NCBI GenBank assembly: GCA_963745775.1
Contig: CAVUYY010000012.1
Location: forward strand, 124,001-188,000
Direction of reading: 5' to 3'
Length of the DNA: 64,000 nt
DNA from: Gaiellasilicea sp963745775
GTDB lineage: Bacteria; Actinomycetota; Thermoleophilia; Gaiellales; Gaiellaceae
Shown in pieces: positions 48,873-56,420 of this stretch. The stretch's first letter is position 1. Every line of letters starts with the position of its first letter. The position numbers were made by a program, and so were the translations under genes. A model generated the notes under the pieces. The model was not told the DNA's origin. It did not search any database and saw nothing but the letters and a program-made list of their open reading frames with translations.

Positions 48873-50412
48873 TTACACGGTCCGCCAGTAGTGGCGCGAG
48901 GCGAGCACGACGATCGGGATCACCTCTAATCGTCCTAGCCACATCAGCCGGACCATGACCAACGTCGAGAAGTCGCTGAACGGCTCGAACGAGCCGTAGG
49001 GGCCGGCGACACCGAAGCCGGGGCCGACGTTTCCGAGCGTCGTCGCCGCCGCCGCGATGGCGTCGAACGACGCTCAACTCGAGGCCCGTCCGCGCGGCGT
49101 CGGCCGCGAGCAGCGTCGCGCCGACGACGAAGATCCCGATGTAGAGGAGGATGAAGCTCGAGACTGCGCGCAGCGTTCGCTCGTCGACGACGCGGCGGTT
49201 GAGCCGCACCGGCAGCACGACCTCGGGATGCACCGTCTGGTCGACCTCGCGTCGCAGGATCTTGCCGAGCAGCAGGTGCCGGACGACCTTCACCGAGCCG
49301 GAGGTCGACCCGGCGGAGCCGCCCACGAACATCAGCCCCACGAGCGTCATCGAGGCCAGCACCGGCCAGGTCGCGAAGTCCGTGTTGGCAAAGCCCGTGG
49401 TCGTCATGATCGAGACGGCCTGGAAGACGGCCTGGCGGACGCCTTCCTCGCCGGTCGCGACTCCTTCTGTCAGCAACTCGATCCCGATCACGATCGACCC
49501 GAGCGCGAGCACGCCGAGGTAGAGCCGGAACTCCTCGTCGCGCGCGAAGACCCGCGCGTTCCGCCGCGCGAGCGCCATGTACATCAGCGCGAAGTTGGCG
49601 CCCGCCAGGATCATGAAGAGCGCGATCGCCCACTGCGACGCGGCCGAGAACTCCGCGACGGAGGTCAGCCGGGTGCCGAAGCCGCCGGTGGGAATGGTCG
49701 CGAAGGCGTGCGCGACCGCCTCGAAGAGCGTCATCTCGTCGTCGATCCCGGTCAGGCCGAACGCCGTGAGGATCGCGACGAGCACCACGGTCAGCCCGAG
49801 ATAGAGCCACCAGACCCGGCGCGCCGTATCGACGATGCGGGTGCTCAGGCTCTCGATCTCCGGCCCCGGCATCTCCGACTCGAGCAACTGGCGGCCGCCG
49901 ACCCGCAGTCGTGGAAGCACGGCAAGCGCGAGAACGATGATCCCGATCCCGCCGAGCCACGAGGTGAACTGGCGCCAGAGCACGAGCGAGCGCGAAAGCT
50001 CCTCGACGTTCGTGAGCACGCTGGCACCCGTGGTCGTGAAGCCCGACATCGACTCGAAGTAGGCGTCCAGAGGACGATCGAGCTGCGGATCGCCCGAGAG
50101 GAGGAACGGCAGCGCGCCGACGGCAGCCGCCATGAGCCAGGTCAGCGCGATCACGAGGAAGCCTTCCCGCGTCCCGATCCGTGCCTGGCCCTTCGTCGTC
50201 CACTCGAGGAGGACGGCGGCGCCGCCGACGATCGCGCCAGCGCCCAGGAAGGGCCAGGGCGACTCGCCGTAGCCGAGCGCGACGACCGCCGGGAAGAGCG
50301 TCGCGAGGCTGAGGTACTTCGTGAGCGTGGCGACCAGATTGAGCGTGCCGCGCACGTCCACGGCCAGGAGCCGGGGCTTCGAGGCGCCCCGAAGCCTCGA
50401 CGCGGTCTTCAC
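48873..50412 (-). CDS. trkH: Trk/Ktr potassium transporter membrane subunit (one frameshift near 49060)
   Basis: About 512 residues. The four pore repeats with filter-like turns are visible: SMSGFTTTGASVLTNVEELS, ATIPTGGFGTRLTSVAEF, SIMTTTGFANTDFATWP and, after the frame change near 49060, TTLGNVGPGFG. The latter two are preceded by pore helices as in TrkH/KtrB. The GTG start 50412 overlaps the stop of trkA (GTGA). The protein imports K+ with the TrkA ring bound on the cytosolic side. Confidence 0.92.
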
Positions 50413-51734
50413 AGCGCCCGCTCGACCTCGGGCACGCGTCGCGACTCGGTGAAGATGATCGCGCGGTCGCCGGGCCGCAGCACGTCGTCGCGGCGCGGGA
50501 AGATGGCCGTGCCGTCGCGGACGATCGCGCCGATCAAGGCGCCGCGGATCGGCATCTCGCTGAAAGCCTTCCCGACGTACTCGCTGCCCGGGCGGGTCGT
50601 GATGTCGAGCACCTCGAACCGGTCGCCTTCGAGCATCGCGACCTGCTGCGTGCGCGGGTCGTGGGCGAAGCGGGCGATCTCCTCGGCGGTGACCTGACGC
50701 GGATTGACAGTGACGTCGATTCCGGCGTGCTCGAACACCGGGATCGAATCGGGGTCGTGGACGATCGCAATCGTGAACCGGACGCCGTTGAGCTTGGCGA
50801 GCGTCGCCGCGTAGAGGTTCTTCATGTCCTCCCGCATCGCGAAGATCGCGACCTGCGCGTCGCCGATCCGCTCCCGCTCCAGGAAGTCCGGATCCGTGCC
50901 GGTGGCGTTGTAGACCCGGGCGCCCTGGAGCTCGTCCGCAATCGATCTGGCCCGTTCCCGATCCGCCTCGATCAGCCTGACTCCGATTCCCTGCTCGAGC
51001 AGCTGCCGGGCGATCGCGGTGCCGGCCCGGCCCGCCCCGAAGATCACGACGTCGCGCACCTTGCCGGAGCCGGGAGCGATCAGCTCGCTCCACTCGAGCG
51101 CCGCCTGCGGGGAGCCGATCACGACGATCCGGTCGCCGGCCTCGATCATCGCGGCTCCGCCGGGGAGGATCATCTCGTCGCCGCGGATGATGCTCGCGAT
51201 CTTCGACTCGGCAGGCAGCTTCGCGTCGCGCAGCGGGACGCCGAGGAGCTCGCCGCTCGCTCCCTGCTCGATGTCGAACTCGACGAGCTGTACCTGGCCC
51301 TCCGCAAAGACGTCCGTCTGCCGGGCGGCCGGAACGCCGATCGTCCTCGAGATCGCGTGAGCGGTCTCGAGCTCGGACGAGACGATGAAGTCGACGTCGA
51401 GCTGGCCCTCCCGCCACACCTCGAGGTACTCCGGATTCGTCGTCCGCACCACGGTCGTGATGTGCGACGCGATCGCCTTCGTGATCATCGCGGAGACGAT
51501 GTTCGCCTCGTCGCGCGAGGTGCAGGCGATCAGCAGGTCGGCCGTCGCGATCCCCGCTTCGGAGAGGACTCGACGGCTCGCGCCGTTCCCCTCGACCGTC
51601 GCCACGTCGTAGCGGCTCGAGAGCGCCATGAGCCTCGATCCGTCCAGATCGAACACCGTCAGGTCGTGCTCGTCGTGCAGCGCCCGGACGACCGTCACAC
51701 CGACTTGACCCGCGCCGACGACGAAGATCTTCAC
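50409..51734 (-). CDS. trkA: Trk system potassium uptake protein TrkA (two RCK tandem)
   Basis: 441 residues, the length of full TrkA: TrkA-N (KIFVVGAGQVGVTVVRALHD), TrkA-C, a second TrkA-N (DVVIFGAGRAGTAIARQLLE) and a second TrkA-C (VLRPGDRAIIFTESRRVPEV). It binds NAD(H)/ATP and gates TrkH. The start GTG has TAGTCT 7 nt upstream on its strand, so it is probably leaderless. With trkH it forms a complete Trk system that faces the KTN-APC operon. Confidence 0.94.
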   Translation of the reverse strand: MKIFVVGAGQVGVTVVRALHDEHDLTVFDLDGSRLMALSSRYDVATVEGNGASRRVLSEAGIATADLLIACTSRDEANIVSAMITKAIASHITTVVRTTNPEYLEVWREGQLDVDFIVSSELETAHAISRTIGVPAARQTDVFAEGQVQLVEFDIEQGASGELLGVPLRDAKLPAESKIASIIRGDEMILPGGAAMIEAGDRIVVIGSPQAALEWSELIAPGSGKVRDVVIFGAGRAGTAIARQLLEQGIGVRLIEADRERARSIADELQGARVYNATGTDPDFLERERIGDAQVAIFAMREDMKNLYAATLAKLNGVRFTIAIVHDPDSIPVFEHAGIDVTVNPRQVTAEEIARFAHDPRTQQVAMLEGDRFEVLDITTRPGSEYVGKAFSEMPIRGALIGAIVRDGTAIFPRRDDVLRPGDRAIIFTESRRVPEVERAL

Positions 51735-51772
51735 GCTGCGGAGACTACTCCGCGCTGGCTATCGTGCTCGGC

Positions 51773-52885
51773 GTGCGGTCGTCTGCGGTACTCGCGCTGC
51801 TGTGCGCGCTCGGGGTCGCTTGCTCGTCCGGGGCTGCGGCCGACGAGAGCGTGGGCTCGACGAGCGCGCAAGCGCCGCAGCAGGTCGAGCGCTCCTCGTT
51901 CCGGCCGCGCGCGCTTGTCAGTGGGCTGAACGCGCCGCTCCACGTCGTCGGCGTCAAGGGCCAGGCGGGACGGCTCTACATCGTCGAGCAGGGCGGGCTG
52001 ATCCGCGTCTTCGAGCGCGGGCGGCTGCGCGACGCGCCGTTCCTCGACGTCCGGTCGCTGGTCTCCGCCGGCGGCGAGCGAGGGCTGCTCTCGGTCGCCT
52101 TCCATCCGGAGTACGCCAAGAACAGGCGGTTCTACGTCAACTACACGGACCGCAACGGCCATACGAACGTGGTCGAGTACCGCTCGAACGGCACGCGTGC
52201 GATTCCGAGCTCGGCCCGCCGGTTGCTCTTCATCCAGCAGCCCTTCTCGAATCACAACGGCGGCCACGTCGTCTTCGGCCCGAATGGACGCCTCTACGTC
52301 GGGATGGGCGACGGCGGGGGCGGCGGGGATCCGGAGAACCGCGCGCAGAGCCTGGGCTCGAGGCTCGGAAAGCTGCTCTCGCTGGACGTTGCGACGAAGG
52401 GCGTGCGGATCGAGGGGCTCGGCCTTCGCAATCCGTGGCGGATCTCGTTCGACCGGCTGACGGGCGATCTCCTGATCGGCGATGTCGGCCAAGGGCAGAT
52501 CGAGGAGGTCAACTTCACGCCGAAGTCGAGCCCCGGGCTCGAGAACTACGGCTGGGACGTCTTCGAAGGCCGCTCCAAGTTCGAGGACAAGGGCCTCGGG
52601 CCGGGCAAGCTCGTCAATCCGATCGCCGAGTACTCCCACGACGACGGCTGCTCGATCACCGGCGGCCACGTCTACCGCGGCGCCAACCGCGCCCTACGCG
52701 GTCGCTACATCTACGGCGACTACTGCAGCGGGATCGTCTGGAGCTTCGCCGTCGTCGACGGCAAGGCGAGTGGGCTGCGGCGCGAGGACTTCAAGATCCC
52801 GAATCTCACCTCCTTCGGCGAGGACAGCGCGGGTGAGCTCTTCGCAGCCTCGGGCGGTGGCACGATCTTCCGGCTCACGCCCTGA
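51773..52885 (+). CDS. Glucose/sorbosone dehydrogenase family lipoprotein (aldose sugar dehydrogenase-like)
   Basis: About 370 residues. A lipoprotein signal (VLALLCALGVAC) precedes the six-blade propeller. Family blocks are GLNAPLHVVGVKGQAGRLYI, SAGGERGLLSVAFHPEYAKN, QQPFSNHNGGHVVFGPNGRL (NHNGG catalytic His), YVGMGDGGGGGDP, LGLRNPWRISFDRLTGDLLI and FTPKSSPGLENYGWDVFEG. It is predicted to oxidise sugars with PQQ outside the membrane; no PQQ synthesis genes lie here. GTG 51773 fits the leaderless spacing (TATCGT 7 nt before); GTG 51764 is a longer alternative. Confidence 0.9.
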   Translation: MRSSAVLALLCALGVACSSGAAADESVGSTSAQAPQQVERSSFRPRALVSGLNAPLHVVGVKGQAGRLYIVEQGGLIRVFERGRLRDAPFLDVRSLVSAGGERGLLSVAFHPEYAKNRRFYVNYTDRNGHTNVVEYRSNGTRAIPSSARRLLFIQQPFSNHNGGHVVFGPNGRLYVGMGDGGGGGDPENRAQSLGSRLGKLLSLDVATKGVRIEGLGLRNPWRISFDRLTGDLLIGDVGQGQIEEVNFTPKSSPGLENYGWDVFEGRSKFEDKGLGPGKLVNPIAEYSHDDGCSITGGHVYRGANRALRGRYIYGDYCSGIVWSFAVVDGKASGLRREDFKIPNLTSFGEDSAGELFAASGGGTIFRLTP

Positions 52886-52887
52886 GC

Positions 52888-53673
52888 GTGAACTGGATCT
52901 GCTGCACCTGCGCGACCCAATTCGCCGAGAGCGACGAGCCGCCGACGGCCTGCCCGATCTGCGAGGACGAGCGGCAGTACGTCGGGCTCGGCGGTCAGCG
53001 CTGGACGACGCCCGCAGAGCTCGCCCGCGAGCATCGGTGCGAGCTGCGCGAGGACGCCGGGATGCTCGGGGTCGGCGTCGAGCCCTCGTTCGCGATCGGC
53101 CAGCGGATGCTCCTGCTCGAGACCGGGGAGGGGAACGTCCTCTGGGACATGATCCCGCTCGTCGACGACGCGGCGCTCGAGGCGGTGCGGGCACGCGGCG
53201 AGGTCCGAGCGATCGCGATCTCGCATCCGCATTACTACTCCGGGATGGTCGAGTGGTCGCGGGCGCTCGGGACGGCGTCCCGATCCTGCTCCACGAGGCC
53301 GATCGCGAGTGGATCATGCGTCCGGATCCGGCGATCGAGCTCTGGTCGGGCGAGACGAAGGAACTCGGGGGCGGCGCCACGCTGCTCCGGCTCGGCGGCC
53401 ACTTCGAGGGCGGCACCGTGCTGCATCACGGCGAGACGCTGCTCGCCGGCGACATCGTCCAGGTGATCCCGGACCGGCACTTCGTCAGCTTCATGTGGAG
53501 CTATCCGAACCTGATCCCGCTGCCTGCGCGAGAGGTGGAGCGGATCGCCGCGGCGCTCGAGCCGTGGCGCTTCGAGCGGATCGTCGGGGCCTGGTGGGAG
53601 CGGGTCGTCGAGCGGGACGGGAACGAGATCGTCCGCCGCTCGGCCGAGCGCTACGTGCAGCGCGCTGGGCTAG
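52888..53673 (+). CDS. MBL-fold hydrolase with N-terminal rubredoxin-like zinc ribbon (two frameshifts)
   Basis: The N-terminus NWICCTCATQFAESDEPPTA-CPIC forms a CxxC...CxxC ribbon. The MBL domain has the degenerate metal motif AISHPHYYSGMVEW in place of HxHxDH, then LGGHFEGGTVLHH, LLAGDIVQVIPDRHFVSFMW and a tail RIVGAWWERVVERDG. The missing Asp-His suggests altered metal binding. Frame changes occur near 53280 and at the very end; the second would place the stop at TAG 53671-53673, shared with the convergent small gene. Start GTG 52888 lies 2 nt after the dehydrogenase stop. Substrate unknown. Confidence 0.8.
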
Positions 53674-53888
53674 CCCGTACGGCGGCGGACCGACGCGGGG
53701 CTCTGGCCGAGCGCGGCGTAGGCGAGCGCGTTCAGCGACTCGTTCAGGTTGCGAAGCTCGCGCGCGACGAGGTTGAAGCCCTCGGCCGATTCCTGGGCCC
53801 GGTTCAGGCGGGCGAGCTCCTCGGTGATCCGGTCGAGCCGGGCCAGGATCGCCTCGAACTGACGGTCGGGCATCTCCTTTGCATCCAC
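53670..53888 (-). CDS. Small coiled-coil protein, unknown
   Basis: 72 residues: RQFEAILARLDRITEELARL and VARELRNLNESLNALAYAAL form two heptad-rich helices. It has no cysteines and no membrane segment. It starts at GTG with TAGATT 6 nt upstream, the -10 overlapping the VanZ stop. The stop interlocks with the MBL gene in CTAG 53670-53673. Family unknown. Confidence 0.65.
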   Translation of the reverse strand: MDAKEMPDRQFEAILARLDRITEELARLNRAQESAEGFNLVARELRNLNESLNALAYAALGQSPASVRRRTG

Positions 53889-53897
53889 GCCGGGAAT

Positions 53898-54251
53898 CTA
53901 GCGGTCGCGCCGGAGCGTCAGCAGCCGCCACGCGAGAATCCCGAGCGCGACACCGACGGCGTCGATCAGCACGTCGAGCGGCGCACCCCGGCGGCCGGGG
54001 ACGAAGTGCTGGTGGAGCTCGTCCGAGCTCGCGTAGGCGACGCCGAGCACGAGGGCCGGCAGCTCGCGCCGGAGTGCGCGGACGAGCAGCAACCCGAGGA
54101 TCGCGTACTCGACCGTGTGCGCCAGCTTCCGGAGCACGAGATCCCAGCCGCCGAGGCCCGTCCCGAGATCGGGAACGGACGAGAACGCGAAGATCACCGC
54201 CGCCCAAAGGACGACCGGAAGCCAGAGCCGGAGCGCGGACGTCGTTGTCAC
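53898..54251 (-). CDS. VanZ-family membrane protein
   Basis: 117 residues with four helices: LRLWLPVVLWAAVIFAFSSV, AHTVEYAILGLLLVRALRRE, LPALVLGVAYASSDELHQHF and APLDVLIDAVGVALGILAWR. The DELHQxFxPGRxxxxxDxxxDxxG block is the VanZ signature. The family is tied to glycopeptide tolerance only in vanZ itself; most members have no known role. GTG 54251 follows TACCAT by 7 nt; its promoter overlaps that of the cobalamin riboswitch operon. Confidence 0.9.
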   Translation of the reverse strand: MTTTSALRLWLPVVLWAAVIFAFSSVPDLGTGLGGWDLVLRKLAHTVEYAILGLLLVRALRRELPALVLGVAYASSDELHQHFVPGRRGAPLDVLIDAVGVALGILAWRLLTLRRDR

Positions 54252-54258
54252 CGGCCCG

Positions 54259-54268
54259 ATGGTAGGCT
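54259..54268. promoter_or_regulatory. Overlapping divergent -10 elements
   Basis: On the minus strand TACCAT (54264-54259) lies 7 nt before the VanZ GTG. On the plus strand TAGGCT (54263-54268) would place a transcription start near 54275, at the 5' end of the riboswitch. The two hexamers share two bases, so the promoters cannot be occupied at the same time. Confidence 0.55.
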
Positions 54269-54275
54269 CGCCCCA

Positions 54276-54416
54276 CAAACGGAGCACGGTGAGGGAACCC
54301 GGTGCAAGTCCGGGACGGTCCCGCCGCTGTGAGGGGAGACGCTCTTCGCGGAACGCCACTGGCCGAGAGGCTGGGAAGGCCGCGAAGAGGGAGCCCCGAG
54401 TCAGAAGACCTGCCGC
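54276..54416 (+). ncRNA. Cobalamin (B12) riboswitch
   Basis: The conserved cobalamin aptamer parts occur in order: GAGGGAACCCGGTGCAAGTC then CGGGACGGTCCCGCCGCTGTGA (54291-54332, the B12-box core), a long peripheral stem (CTCTTCGCGG ... CCGCGAAGAG), and GAGTCAGAAGACCTGCC (54398-54414). It precedes the DUF4430-ECF operon by about 40 nt. B12 would presumably lower expression of the operon. The SD of the first gene (GGAAGGAGG) lies just beyond and could be sequestered. Confidence 0.96.
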
Positions 54417-54454
54417 GCTCTCCATCGATCGAACCCCTCGCGGAAGGAGGATTC

Positions 54455-55045
54455 GTGCGCAGACTTGTTGCTCTGCTCTCCGTTCTTCTGGTTGCAGCCA
54501 CCGTGGTTTCCGGTGCCCTGGCGGCCAGCGTCAAGATCCGGGTCGAAGGCAAGACGCAGACGATCTACGGTGCCGCCCAGCCGGGGATCCAGGCGACCAA
54601 CGCGCTCCAGGCGCTCGACCTCGCCAGCACGGCGGGCGAGTTCCACTACGCGCTGACGACGTCGTCGTTCGGCGACTACGTCAGTCAGGTCGGCAAGTAC
54701 GCGGCGGCGGGCTCGGCCGGCTGGGTCTTCAAGGTGAACGGCCTCTCGCCGCCGGTAGGCGCCGACAAGGTCGTCCTCGAGGACGGCGACGTCGTGCTCT
54801 GGTACTACGCCACGTTCGGGCCGACCGGCGGGCCGCCGACCCTCGAGCTCCAGCGGCTGCCGGCCAACTGCTACGTCGTCCAGTCGGTCACGGACGCGGG
54901 CAGGCGGACTCGGGCAGTCGGCGCGACGCTGACGGCCGACGGCAAGCGCTTCCGAACCCGTGAGGGGCGGGCCTGCATCGGCCGGCACACCGGGCTCGTG
55001 CGAGCGACCGCCCCGGACGCCGTCCGCTCGAACGCGGTGAGGTGA
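54455..55045 (+). CDS. Secreted DUF4430 (transcobalamin C-terminal-like) protein, first copy
   Basis: 196 residues from GTG 54455, with GGAGG 5 nt before. A signal peptide (LVALLSVLLVAATVVSGALA) is followed by the DUF4430 domain: GIQATNALQALDLASTAGEF, GSAGWVFKVNGLSPPVGADK and VVLEDGDVVLWYYATFG, the beta-grasp-like fold seen in the C-terminal domain of transcobalamin/intrinsic factor. A further 70 residues with two cysteines (PANCYVV, GRACIGR) follow. As first gene behind the riboswitch it is likely to bind corrinoids outside the cell; this is inference. Confidence 0.88.
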   Translation: MRRLVALLSVLLVAATVVSGALAASVKIRVEGKTQTIYGAAQPGIQATNALQALDLASTAGEFHYALTTSSFGDYVSQVGKYAAAGSAGWVFKVNGLSPPVGADKVVLEDGDVVLWYYATFGPTGGPPTLELQRLPANCYVVQSVTDAGRRTRAVGATLTADGKRFRTREGRACIGRHTGLVRATAPDAVRSNAVR

Positions 55046-55707
55046 GGCGTGCGGCGCTGCTCGTCGTCCTGCTCCTCGCCGGCTGTGGCGGCGCCGGCGA
55101 GGAGGAGGGGACGGCCAGGCTCTGGGTCACCCGCGATCGCGGCGCGACGGTGCTCGTCGACGTCGAGGTTCGAGCCGGGCAGACGCTGATGCGGGCACTC
55201 GCCGCCGAGACCGACGTCGAGACCCGCTATGGCGGGCGGTTCCTGCAGTCCTTGAACGGGATCGAGGGAGACCTGGCCGAGCAGCGCGATTGGTTCTGGT
55301 TCGTCAACGGCTACGAGGGCGACCGGAGCGCGACCGAGTACCGGCTTCGAGCCGGCGACGTCGCCTGGTGGGACTACCGCGCCTGGGACCGGGAGGGCGA
55401 GGCACGTGTCGTGATCGGCGCGTTCCCCGAGCCGTTCCTGCACGGGTACCAGGGGAAGACCAGGCGTGCCGTCGTCCGTCACGACGCTGCGTCTGCCCGG
55501 CGCGGAAGCCGGCTCGGGAAGGCGATCGACGCCGAGTCCGTGGCGCCGCTTGGCACGCCGGTTCCGGCCGGCGCCAACGTGCTCGAGGTTCGTTCCGGGC
55601 CTGCGCGCATGACGGCGGAGCTCGTGGGCGAGTCGGCAGGCGATCCCGTTCGCTTCGTCGTCGGCGGCTCGCCCGTTCGCTTCGAGCATCGATTCGAGGT
55701 TCCGTGA
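55042..55707 (+). CDS. DUF4430 lipoprotein, second copy
   Basis: 221 residues. A short lipoprotein signal (AALLVVLLLAGCGG, Cys15) anchors it to the membrane. The DUF4430 domain reads ARLWVTRDRGATVLVDVEVR, AGQTLMRALAAETDVETRYG, RDWFWFVNGYEGDRSATEYR and LRAGDVAWWDYRAW. A C-terminal region of about 100 residues follows. The start GTG overlaps the stop of copy 1 (GTGA). It would fit a membrane-tethered substrate-binding or handover role for the ECF transporter. Confidence 0.88.
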   Translation: MRRAALLVVLLLAGCGGAGEEEGTARLWVTRDRGATVLVDVEVRAGQTLMRALAAETDVETRYGGRFLQSLNGIEGDLAEQRDWFWFVNGYEGDRSATEYRLRAGDVAWWDYRAWDREGEARVVIGAFPEPFLHGYQGKTRRAVVRHDAASARRGSRLGKAIDAESVAPLGTPVPAGANVLEVRSGPARMTAELVGESAGDPVRFVVGGSPVRFEHRFEVP

Positions 55708-56420
55708 GCGCCCCTGCGCTGAGTCCCGGTCCCGCCGCGGCCCTCCTCGCAGCCGCCGGCCTCGCCGCGCTCCTCGCGGAGCAGCTCTGGGCAATCGCCG
55801 CAATCACCGCGATCCTGCTCGCGATCTGTCTCCGAGCGCCGGCGGAGCGGCGGCGCGTCTACCTCTTCGGCGCGCTCTCGACGGGGTTCGGCGTGCTCGT
55901 CCTCTCGCCGTTCCTCTGGTCGAGCCCGGAGGGAACGGTGCTCTGGGAGGGGCCGACGATTCCTGTGCTCGGTCCGCTCGACATCACGACGGTCGAGCTC
56001 TACGAGGCGGCTCTGAACGCGCTGCGCCTGACGGCGCTCGCGCTCGCGTTCTCGGCCTACGCGCTCCTGCTCGACCACGACCGGCTCGTGGCGTCGGCCG
56101 GATTCGCCCGCCGCTCGGCGCTCGCGGTCGCGCTGGCGACGCGGCTCGTCCCGTCCCTCGAGCGCGACGCCGCCGGGCTCGTCGAGGCGATGCGCGGGCG
56201 TGGGCTCCGGCTCGAGGGCGCGCGCGGCTACGCGACGCTGCTCTCGCCGCTCGTCGCCGGGTCGCTCGAGCGCGCCTCCGGGGTCGCCGAGGCGATGGAG
56301 GCGCGCGGCTTCGGCCGCTCGGGCTCAACGCGCGCGCCGCGTCCCGGCTGGAGTGACGTCGACCGCGTGGCACTCGTGCTCGCGCCGCTCCTCGTCGTGG
56401 GAGCTGCGCTGTGGCTCTAG
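55704..56420 (+). CDS. ECF transporter T component (EcfT/CbiQ-like)
   Basis: 238 residues with about five helices: AAALLAAAGLAALLAEQLWA, ITAILLAICLRAP, FGALSTGFGVLVLSPFLWSS, LTALALAFSAYALLLDHDRL and VALVLAPLLVVGAALWL. Two coupling motifs VEAMRGRGLRL and AEAMEARGFGRS contact the ATPases, as in all EcfT proteins. The start GTG overlaps the preceding stop; the 3' end overlaps the ATPase gene by 10 bp. Confidence 0.9.
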   Translation: MSAPALSPGPAAALLAAAGLAALLAEQLWAIAAITAILLAICLRAPAERRRVYLFGALSTGFGVLVLSPFLWSSPEGTVLWEGPTIPVLGPLDITTVELYEAALNALRLTALALAFSAYALLLDHDRLVASAGFARRSALAVALATRLVPSLERDAAGLVEAMRGRGLRLEGARGYATLLSPLVAGSLERASGVAEAMEARGFGRSGSTRAPRPGWSDVDRVALVLAPLLVVGAALWL

